Shown: positions 52,420 to 61,041 of the stretch, piece after piece | How the letters are laid out: each line of letters opens with the position of its first letter | Position numbering within the stretch: the stretch's first letter is position 1 | Source: G963665925 sp963676345 | GTDB lineage: Bacteria > Bacillota > Clostridia > Peptostreptococcales > Acidaminobacteraceae | Direction of reading: 5' to 3' | Assembly: GCA_963676345.2 (NCBI GenBank) | Contig: CAXXTS010000001.1 | Coordinates: 186,001-250,000 of the forward strand | Length of the DNA: 64,000 nucleotides | Notes under the pieces: generated by a model | The model's database searches: none | Seen by the model: the letters and a program-made list of their open reading frames with translations, nothing else | What the model was told of the DNA's origin: nothing | Program-made: the position numbers and the translations under genes

Positions 52420-53490
52420 TTATTCGTGACCCTTAACAATGTCTAGTTTGTCTTTTATGTATACCCTGATGCCGTGACGCTGTCTATAATCTGAAAGATA
52501 GTCCCGCATCTTCTCAGTGTCACCTTCCATTTGAGCTAAAGTTTCAAGCGATAAATCCTGACTAAACGGACACGCCGACAGGCATACGCCGCAGTCTGTA
52601 CCCAGCGAACGCCAGCGTTCATAACAATTCTCCTGAGATATTTTCCATCTTAAATCTCCATCGATTACAGAACGTTTTTCTTTAGGAATAGCCTGACCTG
52701 GACAAGTTCTTGAACATATGCCACACACTTCACAGAATTGTGCAAACCCAAATTTTCTGGGGTCATCGACTGCAAGCTTCATTTCAGTTGTTATGACGCC
52801 CAGACGTACACGCGGCCCGTAGCTCGGTGTAGTTAAGACACCCATGCGTCCCATTTCACCAAGACCAGCAGCCTCTGCAACAAGGGGGGCTACCACCAAG
52901 TAGTTCCCATCCATATGATTTCGGGCTTCATAGCCAAGCTCTCTCAGCATATAGGTTAGAGTCATGCCAATCATACCCGCTTCCATATATCCCTTAGTCA
53001 CCGCAATGACTTCTTCAATCTGAGGCGCCCGGTTAATCATGTCTTGATCCATTTCAACAGCGAAGACAATGGCGTAGTGGTCTTTGGCTTCGATAGGGTC
53101 ACCATAGTTTTCGGGTTTTCTTCCACGGTGCGTATAGTAAAACTCAGGTTTCATTTTCGTGATGCCTACTTCAACAGCGCCGTAGTAGCGTGCATATTTT
53201 TTCAAAGTTTCAGCCATATCCTCAGAATTTACCTCAACCTTTTGCTCGGCATGTGTACCTTCTGAAAGCGGATTAATATCTCCAAGCATTCTGAATACAG
53301 CATCTGCGAACCGCGAATGAACAGGATCATAAGTCATCGTGCCTTCTCCACAAATATTTGGAAGTGTTCGTATGTGATCATCGCGCTGCTTTAACTCCGG
53401 ATGCCTTTTGTAGTAGTCTTCATAATTTTCATGTCCTTGTTCGTAGCCCATGCGTGCGAACATTGTATCTCTCTCATCAAATCGTTTCAC
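52420..53490 (-). CDS. Reductive dehalogenase-like 4Fe-4S protein without Tat signal
   Basis: The protein has 356 residues. The C-terminal half follows the reductive dehalogenase pattern: LGYEARNHMDGNYLVVAPLVAEAAGLGEMGR, TPSYGPRVRLGVITTEM, then cluster ligands C253, C256, C259 and C263 (FCEVCGICSRTCP), and C289, C300, C303 and C307 (NCYERWRSLGTDCGVCLSACPFS). It lacks a Tat signal peptide and is shorter than respiratory RdhA (about 450-500), and no RdhB anchor gene is nearby. It is thus a cytoplasmic relative that may use a corrinoid for reductive chemistry; epoxyqueuosine reductase is a more distant alternative. The substrate is unknown. Confidence 0.75.
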   Translation of the reverse strand: MKRFDERDTMFARMGYEQGHENYEDYYKRHPELKQRDDHIRTLPNICGEGTMTYDPVHSRFADAVFRMLGDINPLSEGTHAEQKVEVNSEDMAETLKKYARYYGAVEVGITKMKPEFYYTHRGRKPENYGDPIEAKDHYAIVFAVEMDQDMINRAPQIEEVIAVTKGYMEAGMIGMTLTYMLRELGYEARNHMDGNYLVVAPLVAEAAGLGEMGRMGVLTTPSYGPRVRLGVITTEMKLAVDDPRKFGFAQFCEVCGICSRTCPGQAIPKEKRSVIDGDLRWKISQENCYERWRSLGTDCGVCLSACPFSQDLSLETLAQMEGDTEKMRDYLSDYRQRHGIRVYIKDKLDIVKGHE

Positions 53491-53627
53491 TTCTATCCCC
53501 TCCCGCCTATAAAGCTCACTTCATTTTATCATCAATCATAATAAATATGTAAATCAACTTGATGCAACTGTAATGCTACCAGGTGTACTTGTTGCCTGAA
53601 AAAGCGCCTTTACGCCTGTTTTCGTCT

Positions 53628-53665
53628 ATAAAAAAAGCTGATTTACATAGACCGTAAATCAGCTT
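53628..53665 (-). terminator. Terminator of the UPF0316-type gene
   Basis: A 12-bp perfect stem AAGCTGATTTAC/GTAAATCAGCTT (53635-53646 with 53654-53665) is followed on the minus strand by TTTTTTT. Confidence 0.9.
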
Positions 53666-53778
53666 AATACCATAGCTTCATGATGCGTAGGGGTCTTAAA
53701 AGGCTTTGTCAAACCGCTTAAGATTATTTTAAATACATATGTTAATTGTGTGATCAAAACTTGCACATTTCATATGTA

Positions 53779-54321
53779 CTAGGCTGTCTTTATACTTGCA
53801 GCCGTAATTTTTCCGTAGATTTTATTCAAATTCTTAACTTTCAGCGTTGGGCTGGTTACATCACAGTGGTCCAAAATAGCCTCGAGAATCTTAAACTCGC
53901 TGCGTTTTATAACCACTTCTACTTTATAACGTTTTTCACCATGTGTGCCTTTTGCTAGAAAACTGTTGACGGTATACCCTTCTTTTCTCAGCATATTTTC
54001 TACTCTAATCATTTTATCCTTATTCTTCAAGAATAAGTCAACTTCGAGTATGCCAAGTGCCAATCTTTCCTCCACCTTATTGCCTATAAAAACACCCATG
54101 GTTCTTCCGCATGCATAGGCAATCGTGAAATGTACACCTGTAGAACTGGTCACTTTTGTTACAACGGTTGCAAATATCATTGCATCCACAAACACCACCA
54201 AATAGACTGGGTTCATAATCTTTTTAGATACCAATATGGTTTTGAGCGTTGCCAAAATATTGGTGAATGAAGTGATTAAGAATAGTCCAATAAGAGATAA
54301 AATTATATTTTCTGAAATAAT
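53779..54321 (-). CDS. UPF0316/DUF2179-type membrane protein, probable ATT start
   Basis: The conventional start is TTG 54255 (158 residues), but that would cut off the first membrane helix and has no ribosome site. The frame stays open upstream through IILSLIGLFLITSFTNILATLKTILVSKK-like helix sequence to a stop near 54350, with no ATG, GTG or TTG. GAAAGGA ends five bases before an ATT codon at 54321 (a second ATT follows), giving 180 residues, the usual length of UPF0316 proteins. The rest fits: further helices (about residues 37-75) and a C-terminal DUF2179 domain (MIRVENMLRKEGYTVN, VVIKRSEFKILEAILDHCD). A frameshift from the out-of-frame ATG at 54335 is the alternative. Function unknown. 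Confidence 0.7.
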   Translation of the reverse strand: MISENIILSLIGLFLITSFTNILATLKTILVSKKIMNPVYLVVFVDAMIFATVVTKVTSSTGVHFTIAYACGRTMGVFIGNKVEERLALGILEVDLFLKNKDKMIRVENMLRKEGYTVNSFLAKGTHGEKRYKVEVVIKRSEFKILEAILDHCDVTSPTLKVKNLNKIYGKITAASIKTA

Positions 54322-54707
54322 GATTGTCCTTTCATAGTTTGCTTATAGTTTACATTATGTTATTACGTATTCATTTGAAATATGCTGAAGATAAGTACAG
54401 CAAACACACCTGGCGATATTTCAAACACAGGCACCAATGAAATAGTTTTGTCATGATTCGGATATAACTATAAGAAACAAGAAAGGCATCTTTTCTTGAA
54501 GATGATAGTCTGAAGAGTGAGTAAGATGTTTGTTCATGAGGGTTGACAGTATAAACCCTTTACTTCTATTCATTCCCAATAAAACATATAACATTTTTAT
54601 AGATTATCATATTTTATAATATAACGCAATGTTTTTTTAATAAACATTTGCCAATTGACGTTTGATCTTGCTCAGACCATCAAATTCTACAACTGTCTTT
54701 ATTCACA
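54322..54707. other. Intergenic region without genes
   Basis: No supported gene. It contains the minus-strand promoter region of the UPF0316-type gene (a possible TTCAAA and TAATGT pair near 54380-54400) and a short hairpin CATCTT/AAGATG at about 54489. The sequence is otherwise AT-rich and featureless to my eye. Confidence 0.5.
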
Positions 54708-54744
54708 TTAAAAAACAAGCGGCATCAATTACCTTGCCGCTTGT
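54708..54744 (-). terminator. Terminator of the GlcNAc PTS operon
   Basis: A 10-bp perfect stem ACAAGCGGCA/TGCCGCTTGT (54715-54724 with 54735-54744) is followed on the minus strand by TTTTT. It lies 54 bases after ptsI. Confidence 0.88.
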
Positions 54745-54797
54745 CTGCTTGACTTTATTCTATTAAAACCTCGCTTGATGGAAAGACTCGTCCAAGT

Positions 54798-56519
54798 TTA
54801 CCTCGGATAAAGCGCTTTCAATCTGTTTTCAATATCTCCAGCTGTTGGCAGTGCCAGCAGTTCATCAAGCTTCTCATGTGCTTCAGACTGATTAATTTCA
54901 AGTGCTCTCTTTCTTGCCTTAAGTACATTTGAAGGAGACATGCTGAACTCATCTAGCCCCATACCAATGAGCAGTGGCATCAGGTCAAGATCCCCTGCAA
55001 CAGACCCGCACATACCTACCCAAATACCCGCTTTATGTCCATTTTCAATGGTCATGCGAATCAGTCTTAAGACAGCAGGATGATACGCCGTATAAAGGCT
55101 AGCAATGTTTTCATTCATTCTATCCACTGCGACCGTATACTGAATCAGGTCATTGGTACCGATACTGAAAAAGTCTACCTCTTTTGCTAAAAGATCCGAA
55201 GCGATGGCCGCAGCAGGGATTTCAATCATAATGCCCAGCGGTACAGCCCCATTGAAAGAAACCGCTTCATTTTTAAGTTCTTTTTTAACATCCTCTATAA
55301 TAGCCTTTGCCCGTCTAAGCTCTGAAACACCTGAAATCATTGGAAGCATGATTTTTAAGTTACCATGTATACCCGCACGTAGTAAGGCCCGTATTTGAAC
55401 CCTAAATATTTCAGGTTCTTCGAGACAGTAACGTATAGCTCGGTATCCAAGAAACGGATTCATTTCCTCAGGCATACCAAGGTAAGGCACTTCTTTATCC
55501 CCACCAATGTCCATCGTTCTAATAATCACTGGACGCTGGCCTAAACCTTCAAGAACCGCTTTATAAGCCTCATATTGTTCCTCTTCATCAGGTGCGCTGG
55601 TTCTATCCATAAATAAGAATTCACTTCTAAAAAGTCCAACACCTTCTGAATCATTTTCAAGAACACGTTTTAAATCCCCAGGTGAAGCAATATTTGAAGC
55701 AATTTCGATAGTCTTACCATCTGCTGTTACACTCGGTTTGCCTACAAGTGCCTTTAAAGCCTCCCGTTCTGCAGCATATTTTTCAATACGCTCTTTTACA
55801 GCCTGAATTTCCGATTGTTCAGGCTCAAGGGTCAGTTCACCTGAAAAGCCATCGACGACTGTCACTTTATCAGATTCAAGTGCATCAAATGCATCTTTTC
55901 CAATGCCCATAACCGCAGGTATGCCCAGTGTTCGTGCAATGATGGCACTGTGTGAAGTCTTTCCGCCAACAGCTGTAATAATGCCTACAATATTCTCAGG
56001 CTTGAGCTGGGCCGTATCAGATGGTGTTAAATCCTGTGCAGCGACAATGGTGCCCGGACGTGCTGCCGATAAATCGACAGCCGTTTCTCCACGCAGAATT
56101 CGAATAATACGTCTAGCCACATCTCTAATGTCATGTGCACGTTCCTTAAAATATGCATTGTCCATTGCCTCAAACATGTTTGCTGTTGCTTCAGCGCTTA
56201 CATGTACTGCATACTCAGGTGTGTATTTCGTATCACCACTTATTTTTTCTTTAATATCTTTTGTCCACTCTGGATCTTGAAGAATCATCATATGCGCCTG
56301 GAAAATCTGCGCCTTGTCTTCACCGAGAGTTTTTACTTTTTCAGTATATATAACTTCTAGCTCTTTAAGGGCCTGTCCAAGTGCTTTCTCAAGCGCTAAA
56401 AGAGCTTGTTCTGCGTTTTCTGTCTGAGCATTCACAGGTGCAACTTCTGGTCTCATAACAAGCAGCTGACCTAGTCCAAGTCCTTCAGACACCCCAAGTC
56501 CATTCACCAATTTACGCAC
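54798..56519 (-). CDS. ptsI: Phosphoenolpyruvate-protein phosphotransferase (enzyme I)
   Basis: The protein has 573 residues, the normal length. The start is GTG 56519, which overlaps the ptsH stop (TAGTG). The HPr-binding N-terminal domain and the swivel domain with the phosphorylated His in GGKTSHSAIIARTLGIPAVMG are clear, as are the PEP-binding barrel motifs (EGVGLFRSEFLFMDR, IRTMDIGGDKEVPYLG, FSIGTNDLIQYT, GMCGSVAGD). Enzyme I takes phosphate from PEP to HPr. It is the last gene of the operon that begins at nagE. Confidence 0.97.
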   Translation of the reverse strand: MRKLVNGLGVSEGLGLGQLLVMRPEVAPVNAQTENAEQALLALEKALGQALKELEVIYTEKVKTLGEDKAQIFQAHMMILQDPEWTKDIKEKISGDTKYTPEYAVHVSAEATANMFEAMDNAYFKERAHDIRDVARRIIRILRGETAVDLSAARPGTIVAAQDLTPSDTAQLKPENIVGIITAVGGKTSHSAIIARTLGIPAVMGIGKDAFDALESDKVTVVDGFSGELTLEPEQSEIQAVKERIEKYAAEREALKALVGKPSVTADGKTIEIASNIASPGDLKRVLENDSEGVGLFRSEFLFMDRTSAPDEEEQYEAYKAVLEGLGQRPVIIRTMDIGGDKEVPYLGMPEEMNPFLGYRAIRYCLEEPEIFRVQIRALLRAGIHGNLKIMLPMISGVSELRRAKAIIEDVKKELKNEAVSFNGAVPLGIMIEIPAAAIASDLLAKEVDFFSIGTNDLIQYTVAVDRMNENIASLYTAYHPAVLRLIRMTIENGHKAGIWVGMCGSVAGDLDLMPLLIGMGLDEFSMSPSNVLKARKRALEINQSEAHEKLDELLALPTAGDIENRLKALYPR

Positions 56520-56773
56520 TATGCTTCGACTCCTTCAATAATTGTCTTCAGCTCATTTTCGATAGATGACGGATTGTCTCCAACCGCTTCAATTCTAATT
56601 TTGTCACCTTGCATCAGTCCCATGCCCATGATATTCATTATTGATTTTGCATTGATTTTTGCATTATCCGTTACAAGAAAAACTTCTCCGTCATACTTCG
56701 TTGCTGTATTTACGACTAAACTTGCAGGTCTTGCATGTAGACCGTTTTTACTTTTAATTATAACTTCAACCAT
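56519..56773 (-). CDS. ptsH: HPr phosphocarrier protein
   Basis: The protein has 84 residues from ATG 56773 behind AGGAGG; the longer frame to 56830 is not supported. The His phosphorylation site is H13 in KNGLHARPAS (His15 of other HPr proteins) and the regulatory serine lies in NAKSIMNIMGMG, the site of HPr kinase in Firmicutes. HPr carries phosphate from enzyme I to EIIA and, as Ser-phosphate, can serve CcpA-type catabolite control. Confidence 0.96.
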   Translation of the reverse strand: MVEVIIKSKNGLHARPASLVVNTATKYDGEVFLVTDNAKINAKSIMNIMGMGLMQGDKIRIEAVGDNPSSIENELKTIIEGVEA

Positions 56774-56822
56774 TTTTAAGCCTCCTAATATATACACATT
56801 TCCTTTAGACGAATTGTTTGTT

Positions 56823-57293
56823 CTAGGCAAGTACGATTTCTGCGCCCGCTTTATCAGAGTCCCCCTCAGTAACTGAGATAGACTTTATCTTATCTGGAGT
56901 TGTAATAACAACAGGTGTCACTGACGATTTGTCATGTGCCTTAAGAACGCCTAGATCCACTTCTATGATGGCTTGACCAGCTTGAACTTCAATCCCGGGT
57001 TCAACAAGTCTTTTAAAACCTTCTCCTGCCAGTTCTACTGTATCAATTCCTATATGAACCAGTACTTCAACGCCTTCGCTTGTTACGATGCCAAACGCAT
57101 GATTTGTCGGAAATATTTGTACAATTTTACCAGCACATGGCGCCTTCACAGTGCCCTCAGTTGGCTCTACTGCAAATCCGTCGCCCACCATTTTCTGAGA
57201 GAATACAGCATCTGGTACTGTCGTAATGTCAACGACCTTACCCTGCATTGGTTTTTGTAGTTTTAACGTTTTCTTTTTGAACAGTCCAAACAT
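56823..57293 (-). CDS. PTS glucose/N-acetylglucosamine EIIA component (Crr-like)
   Basis: The protein has 156 residues from ATG 57293 (8 bases after AAAGGA); ATG 57299 is the alternative. The EIIA-Glc fold is clear: DAVFSQKMVGDGFAVEP, and the two active histidines in NHAFGIVT and LVHIGIDTVEL. It supplies the IIA step for NagE, which in this organism has only IIC and IIB domains. The 60-base gap to nagB suggests one transcript. Confidence 0.92.
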   Translation of the reverse strand: MFGLFKKKTLKLQKPMQGKVVDITTVPDAVFSQKMVGDGFAVEPTEGTVKAPCAGKIVQIFPTNHAFGIVTSEGVEVLVHIGIDTVELAGEGFKRLVEPGIEVQAGQAIIEVDLGVLKAHDKSSVTPVVITTPDKIKSISVTEGDSDKAGAEIVLA

Positions 57294-57357
57294 ATTCATT
57301 ATCCTTTCGATTGCATTTTCAAACTGAATCCCACTTCACTTATACCGGTTGCTTTCT

Positions 57358-58095
57358 CTATTTATCCGTTCTGATTTTTGATGCAGCAGCTTCATCGACA
57401 ATAACCGTCACATTCGGATGAAGCTGTAGTACAGATGCTGGAAGCTCAGGGGTGATTTTTCCGCTGATCATGCCTGCAACTGCGTCCGCTTTTTCTTTTC
57501 CAGCAGCCAGTAAAATAATACCGCGTGACTGCATGATGGTTTTTATGCCCATGCTGATCGCTGTCCTTGGTACCTCTTGTGCTCTTTCAAAGAAGCGTGC
57601 GTTGTCATTAATGGTTTGCTCGTCTAGGGCAACCATGTGTGTTGTCGCTTCAAATTTAATGTCTGGTTCATTGAATCCAATATGTCCGTTTCGACCAATG
57701 CCCAGTATTTGCAGATCAATTCCGCCGGCGTTTGCAATCATTTCTTCATAATGTGCGCACTCGCCTTCGATGTCATCAGCTGTACCAGAGGGTACAAACC
57801 ACTTGTCTGAATGGATGTTAATATGGTCAAACAAATGTTTTTTCATAAAGTATGCGTAACTCTGTTCATGTGCCGGACTCAGACCAATGTACTCGTCCAG
57901 ATTAAAGGACATGACATCTTCAAAATCGATCATGCCTTCGTTATAAAACTTAACAAGCTCTTCGTAGAGCCCAACAGGTGTTGACCCTGTTGCCAGCCCA
58001 AGTACACTAGTTGGTTTCTGCAGAATTTGACCAACAAATAGGTGGGCCGCTTTCCTGCTCATTTCCTTATAGTCTTTAACGATGATTATATTCAC
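57358..58095 (-). CDS. nagB: Glucosamine-6-phosphate deaminase
   Basis: The protein has 245 residues. It matches NagB: LGLATGSTPVGLYEELVKFY, FNLDEYIGL, LGIGRNGHIGFNEP and a C-terminal KADAV segment. It turns glucosamine 6-phosphate into fructose 6-phosphate and ammonia. Its start overlaps the nagA stop by 4 bases (ATGA), so the two are translationally coupled. Confidence 0.96.
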   Translation of the reverse strand: MNIIIVKDYKEMSRKAAHLFVGQILQKPTSVLGLATGSTPVGLYEELVKFYNEGMIDFEDVMSFNLDEYIGLSPAHEQSYAYFMKKHLFDHINIHSDKWFVPSGTADDIEGECAHYEEMIANAGGIDLQILGIGRNGHIGFNEPDIKFEATTHMVALDEQTINDNARFFERAQEVPRTAISMGIKTIMQSRGIILLAAGKEKADAVAGMISGKITPELPASVLQLHPNVTVIVDEAAASKIRTDK

Positions 58096-59279
58096 TTTAT
58101 GCCTCCATCGTATCGTTTCTTACCTTTAATATATACAGCCTCCACATGGTAGTCTTCTGAGAGAAGAACCAAATTAGAAAGCTTGCCTTCTTCTATACTG
58201 CCCATTTCATGGTCTAAACCAATGCGTCTTGCAGGATTAATGCTCATCATAGACACCACTTCATTCAGCGGACGCCCAGTGCTCTTTAACATGTTTGTAA
58301 GTGCTTCATTCATCTTAAGAATACTACCGGCAAGCGTACCATCTTCCAGTCTTGATGCGCCATCTTCTACTAGAACCGGCTGTCCACCAAGTTCATAAGT
58401 TCCGTCTTCAAGAAAACCGGCTCGAATGGCATCTGTTACCAAAATAACCTTCTCAGGCGACTTAATTCTTACAAACGTTTCAAAGAAACCCGCATGAACA
58501 TGAATGCCATCAGCTATTAACTCTGTAGTAAAGGGCTTTGCAAATGCCGCTCCAACAACACCTGGTTTTCTGTGGTGGAGTCCTGTCATTGCATTAAAAC
58601 AGTGGGTTATATGGTCTACACCAGCTGCGTGTGCACTACATGCCGTTTCAAAGTCACAGCCAGTATGCCCAATACTTAAAACAATGCCTGTGTCTTCCAT
58701 AGCTTTAATAAAGTCAAAATTGGTGTCCATTTCAGGTGCGAACGTTATGATTTTGATTATGTCAAAGTAGGGCTTTAACCACTCTGTTGTCGGCTTTTGA
58801 ATATGGGTCTGTGCTTGTGCGCCTTTATATTCAGGATTGATAAAGGGTCCCTCAAGATGTACGCCTAAAATGTCACTGCCCAGTAGATTTTCATTATTCT
58901 GGTCGGCCATAACATTTCGTACGGTTTCCAGTGCTTTAATAATGTCCTGCTGTGCCATGGTCATGGTTGTAGCTAGAAAGCCTGTTGTACCTGACTTAAT
59001 GAGGTTCTCGGCAATGGTTCTAAGAGCCTGAGGTGTAGCGTCCATTGTGTCACTTCCACCCGCCCCATGAACATGGATGTCAATAAAGCCGGGACTCACA
59101 TAACCACGATGGGGTATAACCTCAACTTCATTTTTGTAATAACCGCTTTCAATTCTCTTTTCAAACACTTCATTTGGGAGTATTTGTTTAATGTCATTTT
59201 CGAATAAGAGGACGTGATCTTTTATGATTTCATTTTCAAGTATTATTTTTGAACCTTTAATCGCTTTTATTGTATTCAT
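58092..59279 (-). CDS. nagA: N-acetylglucosamine-6-phosphate deacetylase
   Basis: The protein has 395 residues from ATG 59279 behind GGAGGTCAT; the longer frame has no site. Metal-ligand motifs of the amidohydrolase fold are present: PGFIDIHVHGAGG, HLEGPFI, SIGHTGCD, THCFNAMTGLHHR and VLVTDAIRAG. It removes the acetyl group from GlcNAc 6-phosphate delivered by NagE. Confidence 0.96.
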   Translation of the reverse strand: MNTIKAIKGSKIILENEIIKDHVLLFENDIKQILPNEVFEKRIESGYYKNEVEVIPHRGYVSPGFIDIHVHGAGGSDTMDATPQALRTIAENLIKSGTTGFLATTMTMAQQDIIKALETVRNVMADQNNENLLGSDILGVHLEGPFINPEYKGAQAQTHIQKPTTEWLKPYFDIIKIITFAPEMDTNFDFIKAMEDTGIVLSIGHTGCDFETACSAHAAGVDHITHCFNAMTGLHHRKPGVVGAAFAKPFTTELIADGIHVHAGFFETFVRIKSPEKVILVTDAIRAGFLEDGTYELGGQPVLVEDGASRLEDGTLAGSILKMNEALTNMLKSTGRPLNEVVSMMSINPARRIGLDHEMGSIEEGKLSNLVLLSEDYHVEAVYIKGKKRYDGGIK

Positions 59280-59351
59280 ATGACCTCCAAATTGTTCTAC
59301 CAATCAGCGAGACTGTGCACCGGTTTCTCGCTATTTGATAGAAGAATCTGG

Positions 59352-59367
59352 CGAGGCAGGGGCCTCG
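59352..59367 (-). promoter_or_regulatory. Intercistronic hairpin between nagE and nagA
   Basis: A GC-rich stem CGAGGC/GCCTCG (59352-59357 with 59362-59367) without a T-tail lies in the 122-base gap. It is probably an mRNA processing or stability element, or a partial attenuator, not a full terminator. Confidence 0.5.
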
Positions 59368-59401
59368 TCCAAATTCCTCATATCCTATGCTTAATATAAT
59401 A

Positions 59402-60802
59402 CTACTTAAGCATTTTTTTCATTTCTTCTGCAATAAGCTCTGCATGTGTCCCAACTACGACCTGCATGTTTTTCTTGTTAGGACGAATGACGCCCGCAGC
59501 ACCCAGTCGCTTAAGCGGTGCATCTTCAATCATTGTGTTGTCTTTTAATGTCAGTCTTAGACGTGTGATACAAGAATCAATTTCTACGATATTGCTGTGT
59601 CCGCCAAGTAGTTGGAAGTACTCAACCGCTACTGCCGCAATTCCTTTATCAGCAACTGATTCGTCAATCGCATCTATGTCATCTTCCATACGACCTGGTG
59701 TTTCAATGTTAAAACGCTCAATCATAAACTTAAATACAATGTAGTAGATTACTGCAAATACCAGACCCAGTGGAATCAGCATCAGACCTTTTGTTGCAAG
59801 GTGCATATTCAAGCCGAAGTCAATGAGACCTGCTGAGAATCCGAATCCGTGTAAGATACCGAGTAACTGCGTAACCGCTAGTGCAATACCAGCCATTACA
59901 GCATGAACAAAGTATAGACCTGGCGCAATATATACAAACAGGAATTCAATTGGTTCTGTAATACCTGTTAAAAACGATGTGAATGCAATTGAGAATAGCA
60001 TACCGCCAACCGCTTTTCTGTTTTCCGGCTTTGCCGCTCTATACATTGCAAAACAAGCTGCAGGAAGACCGAACATCATAACTGGATACCAACCAGCCAT
60101 GTAAATACCAGCTGTTGGATCGCCTGCGAAGTATCTCCAAAGATCGCCATTCACAACTTCGCCAGCTGCGTTTGTGAATGAACCGAAAGTGAACCAGAAA
60201 ATTGAGTTCAGTACGTGGTGAAGACCTACAGGAATAAGCAGTCTGTTACCAAAACCGAAGAAGAATGTACCAATTGGACCAGCTTGAATCGCTGCATTAC
60301 CAATTGTATCTATACCTGTTTGAATTGCTGGCCATACATAACCAAATACAATACCAACGCCAACGGCTACAAATGAAGTAATTATCGGTACAAAACGTTT
60401 TCCGCCGAAGAACCCTAAAAACTCTGGTAGCTTGATATCATGATACTTATTATATAATGTACCCGCAATAACACCCATAATCATCCCGACCATAACACCT
60501 GTATTGATGTCTGGGTTGATAACTTCATATACATTTTTACAAACAAGAACACCAATAGCGCCTGCAAGTGCCGCTGCACCATGGTTTCCTTTTGCAAGTC
60601 CAAGTGCAACACCAATACCAAATAGTAAGTAAAGATTATCAAAAATACCAGCACCTGCTTTTAACATAATGTCAGCAAGTAGGCCTTCAATACCCGGTAC
60701 GCCAGCACCAAGACGAAGTAAAATAGCTGCAGCAGGCATAACTGCGATTGGAAGCATTAAGGCTTTCCCGACCTTTTGCAACTTCCCAAATACATTAGAC
60801 AT
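59402..60802 (-). CDS. nagE: PTS N-acetylglucosamine transporter, EIICB
   Basis: The protein has 466 residues. IIC (about 1-360) has ten or so helices and the start MLPIAVMPAAAILLRLG, with the GLHHVLNSIFWF and TGITEPIEFLF substrate motifs. IIB (about 385-466) has the phosphorylated cysteine in IDSCITRLRLTL. The fused IIA domain seen in some NagE proteins is absent; the crr-like gene of the operon replaces it. It imports GlcNAc as its 6-phosphate. Its leader carries a RAT/terminator module. Ribosome site AGGAGGGG. Confidence 0.94.
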   Translation of the reverse strand: MSNVFGKLQKVGKALMLPIAVMPAAAILLRLGAGVPGIEGLLADIMLKAGAGIFDNLYLLFGIGVALGLAKGNHGAAALAGAIGVLVCKNVYEVINPDINTGVMVGMIMGVIAGTLYNKYHDIKLPEFLGFFGGKRFVPIITSFVAVGVGIVFGYVWPAIQTGIDTIGNAAIQAGPIGTFFFGFGNRLLIPVGLHHVLNSIFWFTFGSFTNAAGEVVNGDLWRYFAGDPTAGIYMAGWYPVMMFGLPAACFAMYRAAKPENRKAVGGMLFSIAFTSFLTGITEPIEFLFVYIAPGLYFVHAVMAGIALAVTQLLGILHGFGFSAGLIDFGLNMHLATKGLMLIPLGLVFAVIYYIVFKFMIERFNIETPGRMEDDIDAIDESVADKGIAAVAVEYFQLLGGHSNIVEIDSCITRLRLTLKDNTMIEDAPLKRLGAAGVIRPNKKNMQVVVGTHAELIAEEMKKMLK

Positions 60803-60955
60803 AAATTTCCCCTCCTAAGATTCTCATAGTAAGTGAATTAAACTTTAAATAATTGCTACTTTCATTAAGCTTTATATAGTAATGGCTGCGCGCTGTGCCA
60901 TTATTAACACGCTTAAAATAAGTGCAGAGCTTTTAACACACTTGGCATATGCATT

Positions 60956-61028
60956 AAAAAAGGCATGAACAAATAGACGGGGGACGCCCGTTTATAAGCT
61001 CATGCCTGATCGAATCAGTTACACACTC
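60956..61028 (-). promoter_or_regulatory. RAT antiterminator/terminator switch in the nagE leader
   Basis: On the minus strand a RAT-like stem-loop (61028 down to 60997, with AACTG and CAGGCATGA blocks) overlaps the left arm of a terminator, AGGCATGA/TCATGCCT (61000-61007 with 60961-60968), which is followed by TTTTTT. An inner ACGGG/CCCGT helix fills the terminator loop. Binding of the upstream-coded antiterminator to the RAT would block the terminator and let the nag operon be read. Confidence 0.85.
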
Positions 61029-61041
61029 TACATTTATTTTA

